A stretch of 64,000 bases of DNA from Purshia tridentata (taxonomy: Eukaryota > Streptophyta > Magnoliopsida > Rosales > Rosaceae), in contig QANT01000362.1 in NCBI GenBank assembly GCA_003254885.1, positions 1-64,000 on the forward strand. Direction: 5' to 3'. A program made the position numbers and the translations under genes. Of this stretch, positions 15,592 through 28,862 are shown one piece after another; positions within the stretch are counted from its first letter, which is position 1, and each line of letters begins with the position of its first letter. The notes under the pieces were generated by a model. That model did no database searches and had not been told where the DNA came from. It saw only the letters and a list, made by a program, of their open reading frames with translations.

Positions 15592-17234
15592 ACAAGAACA
15601 GCTTGTTTTAAACACGTTGGCCCAACTAGAAATCGCACATGAAAACATAGTAGATATAACATTGTCATCTTGTCTCTGTTTAATTTATTTTAGGAATGGA
15701 CCATGATTTCAAATTGGCGGTATAATGTAACAGTCATAGGGGTCCATTTTTAGCAGACACCCAATTGATCCCATTAATTCTTTGAATCATTGTTGAAAAG
15801 TATGCAAATGATGCCTTTATGGCATATACGTCTGCTGACTCTGCGACTCTAAAGAGTTAAGAGACACGTGAACTTGAATTTTGGATCATTGACAAGTCTA
15901 CTACTTTGACGCTTCAGATCAATAATACTCCTCTTGAGGAAAACAACAAACGCCACAAGGCCCATAACTCCATTAAAGTAAAAAGATCCATTGGGGACTG
16001 ACAAGAACGTGATCCAACTCTGCTAGGAGTCCAAATATTAGCAAAGGCACCAACAAATTAAAAATGAAACTAGTTGTGAAATCAATTGTGGTTGAGGACA
16101 GTAAAGTCATGTTGATGCTGGTGCAGTTGCCAACACCAACCAAGAAGCCCACGAACTCAGAGCCCCACCTATATTGAATTTAGAACAGTTAGGTGTTAAC
16201 AAAACCCCACACTATTACTGGTGATTACTAAAATTTAACTTGGGGTATCTAACACTAGATTACTTGAGCTCCACACAAACTGGCACAAAGAAATGTAACC
16301 CTTTACAATCCATGTTTCAATAGTAGCATTCTTAGTTCTTTTTTTTACTTCTCCCATACATATAAAAGAATTTTTATTTAATATAGGACAAGAAATGTGA
16401 GATGTGAGAGAGGGTTGAAATACTATTTCACATCTCAAATTAACATTCGATTCTCCTACATTAGATAAAGATTAATGACTCCACATATAAAAGCAAAAAA
16501 TTGTCTCATACCCATTTTGAATGAGTTGTTTCTATTCATACTCACTAGACTCTTGGCATGTGCTCTGCACATGTCCATTTAAATTCTTACTATGTGATTT
16601 TTTTATATTTTTAATAAATTATCCTCCACTCTCTCCACCTTTTAAGGTAATGGGGTGTTTTTTATTTTTAAAATTATATTTTAATTTTTACATTTTACAA
16701 TTATATCCTTATTTAACAAGTTGAATTAAGTATATTCATGAGAAACTAAAATTTGTTGAAGCCTGTTTCCTAGCTTTATAATAGTAAGGATAAATGTAAT
16801 CACTCTACCCATCACCCTAATTAATTCCGTTTACCCTCATTTTCAGTTTTTAATTTTTAATTTCTTTAAAGTTTAAAACTTAAAATAAAAAGTTTTACCC
16901 AGAGGCCGATGGCCGTGGGCCTTGGTTGGCCTTTTTCTCTATTAAGCTCATAAGTATGACCACCATATGTACCATCATCTTTTGGGCTTATACAGATGTG
17001 AGTTGTGGGTCACTCGGGTTCAGTTAGGTTTCTGAGAAACCGTTTCTCGCCTATTTGGAGCGGGCCTAATAAAGCGCAGCGTTTGGCTTGGCGAAATAAC
17101 GAACACTGTACGAGTACGTTTTATGAAGCCTACAGAATCTCATATTTCCTTCTTCACCCCATTTTCTCAGTAACCAAACAGCCATTGTCTCCCGTTTCCC
17201 CGTAACAATTCCGCGAAACAAATTGTAAATCTTG
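15592..17234. other. Intergenic DNA and SEC20 promoter
   Basis: No coding exon is recognised. The last 350 bases carry TGGGCC/TTGGGC boxes (around 16915-16930 and 16981-16988), which resemble site II elements found in promoters of constitutively expressed plant genes. They fit a housekeeping SNARE gene. Confidence 0.45.
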
Positions 17235-19710
17235 ATGGACAAGGTAGAGGAGGAGGTAGAGAAGGTGAAGAAGGAGTGGGACGAAACATACAATAAAGTC
17301 GTAAAGCAAATAAAGGCAATCGAGGACTATGGTAAATCACCTGCGCTTAGTACTATTGGTACCGAAATGGAGACGCAGAAAGACTCGCTGCCGAGAATGA
17401 ACGGGATCGCACAGGACGGCTTGGCCTTGCTCAATTCTTTGCAGTTCAAGCTCGATTTGTTTGCTCCTCAGTTGCCAACTGACGATCAGGTCCAGTCCGC
17501 CAAGGCCTTGCTTGAGTCCTGGAAAAACCGATCCCAAAGGTATCAATTTAATGCTCTCTACCTCTGTTTGGTTGCAGAGAAAGTGGTCGAAAACATAGGA
17601 AAATCTTCAGTTCTGTGTTCGTAGAAATAAAGAAAAAGAAAATCTTGAATGTTAGGAAGAAAAAAGTCTTTTTTTTTGGTACTTTGGAACGCTTTTAAGT
17701 TAGTCATGTCTTTCAATTTAATGCAACAATTGAAGCTCTAAGCTATCATTTTTATGTTAAAGCTCTCTCTATGTATTTAATTGTTTTGGTAATGCTAGTT
17801 TTTGTGTTCTTTCTGATCAGTTTGCGGTTGAGCATGAGGAATGCCAATTTGCAAGCAAAGGCTAACATGAGGAAAGCTGCTCAAAAAGAGGTAACAAAAC
17901 GGCCTTCTGGACTAATTTTAGCCAGTTTATTATCTTCGACATTACTGCTTCACATCGTCATTATGAAATGTTGGTTACTTATTACTTTTATCTTCATGTT
18001 AAACCAATTTTATGTGGATAATATTACCCTGATTTGATGCAAAATAAGTTAATTGATGCATTTTCCGTCTTGATAGTCAGCTTAAAAAGTTATGGACTTG
18101 TAGTTTATTTATGTGTGATTGATTTGACTGTGTTTGTTTCAGAGAGAACTTCTTTTGGGAGGTGGAGAAGAGTCCACAATTCGTAGACGCAACTTACAGT
18201 ATGTCTAAATTATTTTGAATGGTATTTGTGTATGCTTTATTGGTTTGCATATGCATTAAGGAACTTGGGGATAAGTTTGAATACAGTTTACTTTTATATG
18301 AATTTGTTATTTAAAGCATATAATTTCTCATTGTGTTCCAGGACAAAGGCTGGAATGACATCTGCCGCAGAAAGCATTACAGAGAGCCTTCGCCGTACAC
18401 GTCAACTGATGGTTCAGGTCAGTTTCTGTATTTTTTTCTTTTCCATTTATTATTTATCCACCCTTATGCTATCATAGTGTGAAGCTTTTGGTGGGATGCA
18501 ATATTTGATTTTCTTATTTAATTGTGTGTACACAGGAAGTGGAAAGAAGTGCAGGCACACTCATGACTTTTGGTGAGTTCCTTTCATTCTTAAATATCAA
18601 TTCAATCATCACCTTGCTCAGAGTGTGGCACTGCAGTTTTTTTATTTTTTATCTTTTCAACAACTTATCTTGTGACACCTTTTATACTGGTGTGTTTGAA
18701 AACTTTGCATTGCCATAGAGATAAAAGGTGAAGAAAAAAAAAGAAGTAACAATAAAAAATGAAGGAATGATGTTATAATACTCTTTTCAAATTGGTCAAG
18801 AATGCTGGGTTAAACTTCAACACTAGGTGATCTATCCAACAGAAAAGGTAGAGGCTGTTAATTGATGTTGTCTGTGCAAATCAGCAGAATGCTTTTTTAT
18901 TTTGGACGGGCTAGTTATACTGTGACCATGGAAGTCAGGGTTTTGTATCTGTTAGAATCAAGGATAACAGGAACAGTTGGCTCAAACTTCTTCTGTGAGA
19001 ATGATTTGATGTCTTGAGCTTCTTATGATTAGGTCTCAGCGCCCTGTCTTTTATTACAAATTGATAGCTTTGCTCCCTGGTCGTTCATGACTAAGAGGTC
19101 TCTCATGTAAACATCAATATACTGAAGGCAACATTTCCCACCTGATCTAGTGTATCATCCATGTTACAAAGTTCTCAAAGCATTCTCATGTTACTTTATT
19201 CTGATTTAGCAATTTGCAATGCTAATCTTAAAAACTGTCAATGCTAAAGACAAACCATGTTTCATTTATTACTTCTAGTGAAGGCTCGATTGACATTTGT
19301 TTTGAAAAAATTGTTTACTGGCAGTAGACTAATACTATGTGTTGGGTTATGCAGAGGAATCTACTGGAGTACTAAGGAAGGCTGAAAATGAATATAAGGG
19401 ACACCGTTCATTGTTGATGCGAACCAGAAACCTACTCTCCACAATGCAACGTCAAGATGTCATAGACAGGCTGATACTTGCTTTAGGATTTTTCTTGTTT
19501 TCTTGTGCTGTTCTTTATGTTGTTTCGAAGCGAATTGGTCTACTGACATTGCAGAGGCAGGTCACGGCTGCCATTAAGGCTGGTTTGGTTGGGCAAGCAG
19601 AACGCAGACCTGGAGCTGTTGAAGATGGCATAAATCATGCCCAGGCCTATGGCAATGCAGTTCATAAGGTGGAGGAACCTCTAGAAAGATTGATGCACGA
19701 TGAACTCTGA
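17235..19710 (+). CDS. SEC20: SEC20, ER-resident SNARE for Golgi-to-ER traffic, 6 exons
   Basis: SEC20 is a Q-SNARE of the ER membrane that receives retrograde COPI vesicles together with USE1, UFE1/SYP81 and SEC22. Exons read 17235-17539, 17821-17890, 18143-18198, 18342-18417, 18536-18572 and 19355-19710, giving 299 aa. The N-terminal half is charged and coiled-coil-like (EEEVEKVKKEWDE). The Sec20 SNARE core spans roughly residues 130-215 (KAGMTSAAESITESLRRTRQ and on to LLSTMQRQDVIDR). One membrane segment follows at about 221-239 (LILALGFFLFSCAVLYVVS). The lumenal tail ends exactly in H-D-E-L, the ER retrieval signal that is also known from yeast Sec20. The start is the first ATG of the open frame. 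Intron 5 (18573-19354) is the longest. Confidence 0.93.
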
Positions 19711-20730
19711 AACTCTAGTTCTGTTAAAATTACAAGTTGTCTATACCAAGGATTTTTTTGTCCTTGCCTTTACAGACGGCTGTGCTTCAGAACTCCACAC
19801 TTACACAGAGGGGCTTTTGTACTGCTATCTATAAATGGTTGTCACGTTTTCATTTGGGTTTTCACTTTACAGGAGCCAGCATTGTTAAATATGTACAATT
19901 TTTATTCATATTGGAACAAACGAATACCGCACACATGGGGTTAAGTGGCTTCCTTACCCCTTAACCAAAAGAAACAACATAAGAATCCAACAGTCAACCG
20001 ATTTAGCAACACTGAGGTAGTCAAATCGGTCGCTATCACTATATCTTTTGAAGTTGCTTAGTTTGAGCTTCAGCTTACAGCAAACCTCAACACCAAACCC
20101 AATGTTTACAAACCAAATAATGACAGACAAATACAAATCCCACACTAACACGAGCATCTCATACAATATAAATATAAAATCATTAATAAAAATAATTACA
20201 CAGTAAATAGAAAACTTGAGACTTTCCTCGCAACAAAAACCCAGCAAAGAAAGGTTTTATCAAAAGGTTGGGGGAAAGAAAGGAAATACAGCTGAAATTC
20301 AGTTTGATCGTCTGGCTCTACAGATAGTCATGCCCACGACCTAGACTCTTGCCCAGAAACTACCGTGCATTGGCTTCTATCTCAAAACTCTGGTGGCTCA
20401 CAAGCTTAAATATCTGGTTCGAAACCTTTGAAAAATTTGAATGGCCAAACTAAACATAAGAAACAAACATCACACATAATCACCACCTACTTTTATCGCT
20501 AGCAAATAGAAACCGCCACCAACTCCAAGTTGCAAGGTCATGAGGAATGGAATAAGAGAATTGCTTGTGAATTGCCGATTGTGACAGACCAGATAACTGA
20601 AATGGTTAGCTTACCATCTCATCCTTCAATCACACGGCATGCTCGCAACAGTATAAACCCACGAAATATAGTAAGTCCATAAACTTTCTTATTGTAGCCT
20701 TGATATCCCTAAGAAGGCCCTCATAATCCT
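19711..20730. other. Convergent 3' flanks of SEC20 and AIP1
   Basis: SEC20 (+) and AIP1 (-) end towards each other across this kilobase. It should hold both 3' UTRs. No further gene is visible. Confidence 0.5.
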
Positions 20731-23700
20731 TCATTGCGGAGTCAACCTCCAAACACGAACAAATGCATCCTCGCCAGAGCTTACCACAGTGCACTCATCA
20801 GTGAAAGCCAACCCATACACCCCACCCAAGTGGGCACCTTTAATGGTTGTACGGCTTGATGCAGGCTTGTCAACTTCATAAATGATGACACATGTGTCAA
20901 GTGATCCAGTAGCAACCATGCTGCTATCAGGAGACCAAGCAAGGCAGTTTATTCGGGCAGTATGGTACAACATGTTCTTAAGCTTGACCTGGAATACATC
21001 ATGTGTCAAAAAATGTGACTAGTAAGTTCAAGTTCATAACTTTACTCAGAAATGCAAGTTGTTCAAGATTATTGAGACAAAAGTCACAACCAGGCCTCTA
21101 GAGAAGATGTTACTGAAGCTCTCCCTTCGCATGGGAGATTTTGAAAAGAACCAATATTGAGGCACATTTGGCATTCCATGACTAAGGACCAACTTACTTT
21201 CTGGTATTATATGACTGTGAGACCTGACCAGCTTAAAACATGCATAAACTCTACAAATGAAGAAACGACACAGACAAACACACATGACTAGTGAAGCAGA
21301 CATGGACACTTTCTATTATCTTTTTCATCCCCTAATTGATAATAATGCCAGAATAATGGTTATAATGTTAGAATGACAAAATGATAGACAGTAGCTAAGG
21401 ACAAAGACCACGCTACCTCTCGAGAGACACGATCCCAGACGACAGCTTCTCGGTTCAAATCTCCTGAAGCAAACATTGCAACGTCGGGAGAGTAACGTAT
21501 GACACTAATAGCACCCCGATGTTTCTCTAGGGCAGCCTCTTCTGTAAGTGTATCACCCGCTATAGAATATATATGCAGTTTGCCGTCCTGCCCACCAATG
21601 ATGGCTTCACTTCCGTCTGGTGCAATAGCAGATGCTGTCACAGTAAAGCCAAGGTTAATAGTTGACACTACTTTTGTGCCACGAAGCATGACAATTCCAC
21701 TATCAGTTGAAACCAAAGCAAGTTCAGGAGATTGAAGGGCAAGGCTTAAATCCTTCGGCTGACTGCCAACATCCACAGATTCTGCATCTCCACATTGATC
21801 ACCATGTACAGGAGCTCTCCACACCTGGGCAGTCATAAGACAAAAGCAAGAGGAAGAAAATGAGTGAAATGCAAAAGTGGCAAAGCAATTTCCCTATAGA
21901 ATATTTGTGAAAATTAGAAGCAAATATTTCTATCAGCCAGAATCTTGTGACCATCAGATTATAGTCGAGTATGCCTAAACTTTTAACTACAGGTAACCTC
22001 TTCTTTCATTAGGGAAATCAAACTGACAAAATATTTTACATTTTTATCACGCAAACAGAGGGGTCTAACAGAATGAAGTACATGATTGTGGTACATCAAT
22101 CATTATGTCCATGAAGCTTTATTTATGGTGCCATAGTCAATGCAGATTAATTGATGGATTTATACTCACTGAAGCTTTTAAACTGCTTTATACAAATATT
22201 CAGTAATTGTACGTGGGATATCACATAATGGTACAGCATTTGGCTCACATGGTACTATCGAGCATACAGGGAATTGGAGGTAGCAGTCTACGGATGTTAA
22301 GTCATGGAACAAAGTGAAAAGGTAGTAGTGCAACTGAAAAGCACATTTTTGTTTTTCTCAAGAAAAATAAAATTGTAGAGTATTTATTATGAAATTGCAT
22401 CAAACCAAAAGAAAGAGAATTTTAGTTACCGTATTATCAAATCCAGATGAAACGATTTCTTCATCAACAGCTGAAAAACATTTTATTTGAGAGTTCTCCT
22501 TCCTTTGTAATTTTCCACTATATCCAACGCCTTGAATCCATTTAACAATTAGACCATCATAGCTGCTAGACAATATAAATTTTGGGTCACCCTTTAGAAC
22601 AGCTAATGAAGTAACATTCTTCATGTGCCCAGCAATCAAAAGTGGGTCTTTATCAAGGTCACTAGCTGAGAATATACTAATCATGCCTCCAAGTGAAACG
22701 GTAACAAGATGATCATTCTGCCATAGACACCCGACCAACATGTCATCCAGTCCACCAGATCCAGGACAAATCAATGTTTTCTTCACCTTCCCAGTAGTAC
22801 CATCCTCAGATATCTCCCATACTTTAGCAGACTTGTCGGCAGACACAGTGAGGATCTAATATTCAAAATAGAACTGATTAGCACATTCAAGCTGGAAGGA
22901 AACATTAACAAATTTTATAACACAAACAGAATAGAGGATGCAAAGCAGATAATACTTGTTTAGGCCTGATTACATGAAACTCCCTGCATTACTTTTCATA
23001 GCACTTTCATTCCCCAATTTGCTCAATCAGTAATTGAACGAAACAAATCCCATGTTTACCTCTTTACCATCAGGACTAAAGCTAAGTGCATAAATGCTGC
23101 CTTTGTGGCCATCTTCCGAGGAGAGTTCTCCAATCTTGTCTGCCGTCTTTCCATTATAAATAATACCCTTTTTATCTGAGCTTACAGTGATAAACTTACT
23201 GCCATCTGGAGAAAACCTTACACAATTCACAAAATTTGAATGATCCCTGAAATCCAAAAACCGAAAACCAAAAAAAAAAGAAACTTTGAGTGAGCAGTAA
23301 CCCTAACACATACATACATTAATACATACAACGTGTTTTAACAATGACAAAGAAGAAACCTGCGAGATAGCTTGAATTTAAAAGGCGGTCCTTCGTAGAA
23401 ATTGACCAGGAAATCCTCTCCACACGTGACAATGCGAAAGGGTCTTGTTGGCTTAAACACACAGCTCAAAACTCGTTTTGAGTGCCCATCAAAATCCCCC
23501 ACGGTTGAGCCTGAATCCCACCTATTCAAATTCCAGCAACAACTTTCTCATAAAATCGGCCACCAAAAGAAAACAACTTTATATATAAAATGATCAAAAC
23601 GACGACGCTGGGCGCTTACATGAATGCGCGAACAAAGGACTTTCCTTTGCCCTCACCACAAGCGACGATCCTCAAGCCGTCGGGGGACCACTGGAGGTCG

Positions 23701-24011
23701 TCGATCCGACCCGAGAGGACCTTGAACTCATTTTTCAAGACGAAGTCGTTGTGGGTTCCCCAGATCCTGACGGTGCCGGAAACGTCGGCGGACGCGACCC
23801 ACTCGCCGTTGGGCGAGAACCTGGCGACGGTGGCTGGGTAGGCGTGCTCGGCGTAGACCTGGACCTCGAGGGGCTTGTTAAGGTTCATCATAATTACGGA
23901 TCTGCCATTGGTGTAGAGCAGCTTATCCGATTTGGAGTCGCCGGAGATCAGAATCCCACGGCCTCGCTCCGTGGACGGTGCGCTGGCGTAGGCCTCGGTG
24001 AGTTGTGGCAT
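20731..24011 (-). CDS. AIP1: Actin-interacting protein 1 (AIP1), WD40 double propeller, 6 exons
   Basis: AIP1 works with ADF/cofilin to disassemble actin filaments in the cytoplasm. Exons on the minus strand read 23620-24011, 23360-23521, 23060-23246, 22430-22855, 21417-21824 and 20731-20988, giving 610 aa, the usual family length. The N-terminus is the plant AIP1 form [19 protein letters not shown]. Many WD repeats are visible: [116 protein letters not shown] and a final [11 protein letters not shown] that ends [15 protein letters not shown]-like CTATAAAAC lies about 50 bases upstream. The gene is divergent from the first MYB gene, and the MYB duplication block begins just behind its promoter. 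Confidence 0.95.
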
Positions 24012-25123
24012 TTTGGGGATTTTGGGAAAAATAGAAGGTGGGATTTCAAAGCTTCAGGCGTTTTATAGGTGGGGTTCACCGAGAGACTGAGATCAGTCGT
24101 CGTCATGATGATGAGCACTGCATGTTTTGGAAATGTTCAAAAGGTGAAGTACAGGTTGACAAATGTCAAATAGCGATTCGTCAGATCCAAGAAGACAGAT
24201 TTTCTCCTACTTTATATTTTAATTTTATTTTTTATGCGTGCTTTGCAGTTAGCAAATAAATAGCAAGACTGGTCTAACTAATTTGATAGGCGAGGTTAGG
24301 TTGTTGGGCCATCACCATTATAAAGTCAAACCATATTCCAGGTCTGGCCCAGCCAAAAAATTAGGCCTATTTTTCAAGTCCAATTTGATTGGGTAAGGCC
24401 GACCATTCATGTATGTTTTGGTTTTTTTTTTTAGGGAACACATGATACCCACTTATCAAATTAATTTCATGAGCAAGGTGAAGGTCTGGTTGGTCGTTCC
24501 CCCCTAAAGTCAAATCAAACCAAACTTTCCAGGATGGCCCAGCCCATACATTGGGCCTATTTTTCAAGCCCAATTTGCTTTAGTAAGGCTGACCGCCGCT
24601 GACCTTCATCTATTTTGTTTTTTTTTTTTTTTTTGGTAATATTGTGTTAGTTGGCAGGTGGGCGAAAATATGCATGTCCAAGGTAAGTGGTGCACATTCT
24701 CACCTCACCAAACCATATGACATTCTTGTCATTCTTACTGTCACATGATGACATTAAAGCATGAGTAAAAACAACCAGTCCATGTCAATTAAACTTAATT
24801 AATTAAATGAAAATTTCCATCATAAACTAACCCCAAGAAGCAAATTAAACCCCCTACCACAGTACACATATCATTTTTATATAATATAATCTTCGATCAT
24901 TTGTATTCCTCACCCATATACTGATATACATCTTCTGACGATGGGCCTAGCTCATCACTAGATCGATTCTTCTCTTCCTGATCATCAGGAACTTTTTATA
25001 CCCTAGCTAGCTAAGCACTGCACATAATTAAATATATATTTATATATATGCTTAATTATAGTTGCATCTTTATCTCTTTGTCTGCTCTGGGATGATCTAG
25101 CTACCAATTAAGGGTTCACTGGA
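24012..25123. other. AIP1/MYB-A divergent intergenic region
   Basis: It holds the AIP1 promoter (left) and the MYB-A promoter and leader (right). A module of about 190 bases with GGCCCAGCC...GGCCTATTTTTCAAG is repeated in tandem (about 24290-24480 and 24481-24670). The right duplicon (near 31868-31990) has it only once. Confidence 0.55.
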
Positions 25124-28100
25124 ATGAGGAAGCCCTGTTGTGAGATGACAGAGACAACAAAAGGAGCATGGTCTAAGCAAGAAGACCAGAAACTCATTGA
25201 CTACATCAAAAAACATGGCCAAGGTTGCTGGAATTCTCTTCCTAAGGCTGCAGGTTTATATCTCAAAAATATGATATATACCTATCTTCATCTCTCCTCA
25301 ATCTTCGAATCGATGCACGATTCTAGCTACCTAGCTACTTTTTAATTCATAAATATATGTTTAATTAATATTGTTAATGATGATGATCGACTAGGGTTGC
25401 GTCGTTGTGGTAAAAGTTGTCGACTAAGGTGGAAAAACTATCTAAGACCAGGTCTTAAACGCGGAAGCTTTGGAGAAGATGAAGAGGACCTCATCATCAG
25501 ACTTCATGCACTCCTTGGAAACCGGTACGTAATTATTGATTACGTCTTATAATTATATGTTAATTCCCAATTAGTTCTCATACATATATCCATAACATGT
25601 ACCATATGGCGCCCTTTTTCCCAAATTAAATTAATTCCCCATTAACACGGTTGCGCAAGAAACCTAGCTGGAGACTCAGACTAGCTAGAGAAACAATACT
25701 TTTACTTGTATGCCTATGGTGTAAACCATGTAATTTAATTTATTTAAGAAACAGTCATTTTAGTTAATTTTCTATTGATCAATTTATCAATACCTAGGGT
25801 AACCGACAAAAAAAATCACGATCGAATACCTAGCAAATTACACAAATTCGATAATCATTTTAGTTGACACTTGAATCACACAATTAAATTACACAAATTG
25901 GATAATCATAAAAATCGATTAATTTTTTATTTTTATGAATTTAGGTGGTCATTGATAGCAGGAAGACTGCCAGGAAGGACAGACAACGAGGTGAAGAATT
26001 ACTGGAATTCCCATATCAGAAAAAAGGTATTGAAGATGGGTACTACTACTATTACCACTACCACTACTACTCATCATGTTTATCATCATCATCATCCTGA
26101 TAACAATTATAAGCCGCTGCCTGCTAATAAAGTTGTGAACTTGGGCCATGACACGGACAAAGATGATCACGAGGTCTCGGTTTCCATGACTACTTCATCT
26201 GGTGCTGCTGATATTAGCAACACATCCAGAAGCAGCTCTTTGCCTGATTTGAATCTTGAGCTCACTCTCTAATATATTAAGCAGTAAGCAGTAGTTCTCC
26301 TCCAATTATATATAGTTCAAGTAATTGCTTGTGGAAGATCAGAGCTGATTAGGCAGCAAATTAAGTGGTAAATATTGATATATGGATCATCAAGTACCAT
26401 CACCTCCACCTCCAGTGCTTCTTTTAGACAATGGTGCTTGGATACGTGGACTGGCTCTAAATTATGACTACACTTAAATATACACGTCTATAGTATAGTA
26501 TGGTATAGCATAATATATTGTAATACGTATAAAGGTGTGAATTTGTACTGGTCATTAATTATATATAGTACTGCATGTACTGGTCCAGACTATACGGATA
26601 TAAGCACTTACCGAGTTTGGCAGCACATGACTGCCTAACAATGTAAACTATATCTCTTTAACAATATATAGGGAACAATTACTTTAATTTGTGTCGTGTA
26701 CAATTTACTGATGAATAAACAGCTCATAAAATGAGGCTTAAATTCTACATATATGCTTCGAATTCATCATATCATATGACAGAAAATATTAGGAAAAAAA
26801 CGTCATGGCTGTAAGGTATATATTAAATTATTCACTATAATGTTGCTTTAATCGAATTAGTAGGTATTCCTTCATGCAGAAATTGTTATGCCACGTACGT
26901 AAACTACTTGCAATATACAGAAAGGCTCAACTAGCTAGCTAGCTAGCTAGGTGCAATATATGCAACTCAAGAATCATGATTCTTCCTTTGAAATTAATGC
27001 TTAATTAAGTTCCCCACTTTAATTTCTTAATGTAAACTAAGAAATGGTTGAAAATCATCATTGAAAATAGCAAGAAGAAGAACAAGACAAAATGAAGTAT
27101 ATGTACGGTAAAGGCTGCAGCAAATTAATATGTATGAGCTATAGAAATGATCGAGCTATATTCTAACTTAATTTTAAACTTGTGTATTTTTGTAAGTTTA
27201 AAAGATTAAGTATCTCTTTTGGTACCTAATTAATGCATGTTCAACAAGCAACTACATATTTTAGGGAAAAATTTACATGTAATGCATATATACATTCATG
27301 TCTTCATATATATATATTTATTACATGAAAGTTTTTATTTATATTTTAATATTAAAGTTGTACAAGGTAGACCTCGATCAAAATCTAACTTAGATTCCTG
27401 GCCAGTCTCTTTCTTCTTGCTGCTTTTTGACTTTTGTCCTATTTTTAAGTAGGTATTCTCAGTTGCTACACCAATTTCCCTGATAATTAAATCAAATATT
27501 AATCATATCATATGTCCTGCATGGCTGAGATGTAGTACGTGTACACACCAGAAGCTTTAGCTGCTGAAGATGTATAGATGTTCGTGCAGCTAGCTACCTA
27601 GCTTTCTTTCTCTTGACTCCTCCTCGACCAGCTGATGTTAGTAGTTAGCTGTATATATTTACATATCTATATATAATGCCTAGCTTAATTAATAAAGAAT
27701 ACCTCCGGTATGTAACGGTTCTTGTGCAACAAGTTTTCAAGATGTATAATCACAAGGAAGATCAATTGTTATGATTTATTGAAAGAATTAAATAGTTTAT
27801 TTTATTTCCTTATCAAAGATGAAAAATGATTTATTCAGTTTTATGCACATCCTGTCCTTTTTGTTGGTGAACTAAACTCAACTCAAATTCTTATGCTTAA
27901 AGGTAATTAGCAATTTTGATATCACCGGTTCCTATATTTCTCTCTTTGTTAAACCTGAGATTAATTTGAAGTGAGTGCTTCTAAAAGTCCAACAATAAAG
28001 TACTTTTGATTATGCTCCAAATTGACTCTCGCGCTCAAATATGTGAATGCGAGGAACATTTAATTCAGACATCCTAAAACAAAGGAGAACATCCAACGAG

Positions 28101-28862
28101 AGACCTAGCCTTGATATCTAACAGTCAAACAGTCAACTCTTCTCTAATCTCTGCTAGTTTCTACCAACTCTACATTTGCAGGCTTGCAGCTGTGGACTGA
28201 TCGAGACGCGTACCATATTATATATGCATATATATGATATTATTATATATATTAAATAAAATTCTACTGCAGAAAGTTTCACTTAGCTGATAAATTTTAG
28301 TGTCGAGAACGAGGTTTTAATGCAGTTTGTCTAGTTTGAATTTTAGCCTGAAAAGAGCTTCATGCATGTATTTCTTGTTCTTCATATAATTTAATTTCAT
28401 ATATTTGTCTTCTTAAAATTTAAAGTATAGATATTCCAAATAAGTTCTGAAAGAAAAAAGAAAAAGAAAAAAAAGAGCGTGTGAAAATCGATTACTACAT
28501 ATATATAAATATTGGCTTTGCCTTTTTTTATATACAGATATACTAGACTAGACAATTCAATATTATATTCTGTCTAATTTCATTGGTATTGTAAACCTTT
28601 TTTATCAATCTCAGTGATGAAATTCTTTAAAGTTGGGGTGTTTCTTCATATTTACGTTGACCGTATTGAAATGGAAGTCCCTTCATTCTATAAACGGCAG
28701 ATGTGAAATACAGATCCAGTCTTGCATGCCACTGACAGCAGGAAGATGACATGTGGGTCATTTGAAATTAAGTTTCCCGAAAAGAGCTGAATCTACCATT
28801 CAACTCTCGGTGGATACTGGATAAGCAGACTTGTCAAAATTTGCTCGAATCCAGCCTTTTGA
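24068..28862. repeat. Left copy of an almost 5 kb segmental duplication carrying a MYB gene
   Basis: The block from about 24068 (GAGAGACTGAGATCAG close by) to about 28862 (TTGCTCGAATCCAGCC) matches 31658-36612 in order and orientation, with many indels. It includes the MYB promoter, gene and about 2.6 kb downstream. The two copies are separated by 2.8 kb that holds a PADR1 gene. Confidence 0.85.
25124..26272 (+). CDS. R2R3-MYB repressor A (C2/EAR-type, C1 motif lost)
   Basis: This is a nuclear DNA-binding transcription factor of 195 aa in exons 25124-25253, 25395-25524 and 25945-26272. R2 and R3 are complete, with the regular Trp residues. The bHLH-contact signature D-L-x2-R-x3-L-x6-L-x3-R is present in [21 protein letters not shown]. 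The C-terminus ends [10 protein letters not shown], an LxLxL EAR repression motif. These traits place it with subgroup 4 repressors of flavonoid and phenylpropanoid genes (FaMYB1, VvMYBC2-L, PhMYB27 type). The C1 motif, normally LxxxGIDPxxHR after R3, is replaced by a Thr/His-rich tract ([20 protein letters not shown]) encoded by ACT/ATC microsatellite-like DNA. It is likely a repressor that acts through bHLH partners. The exact target genes are inference. Confidence 0.9.
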
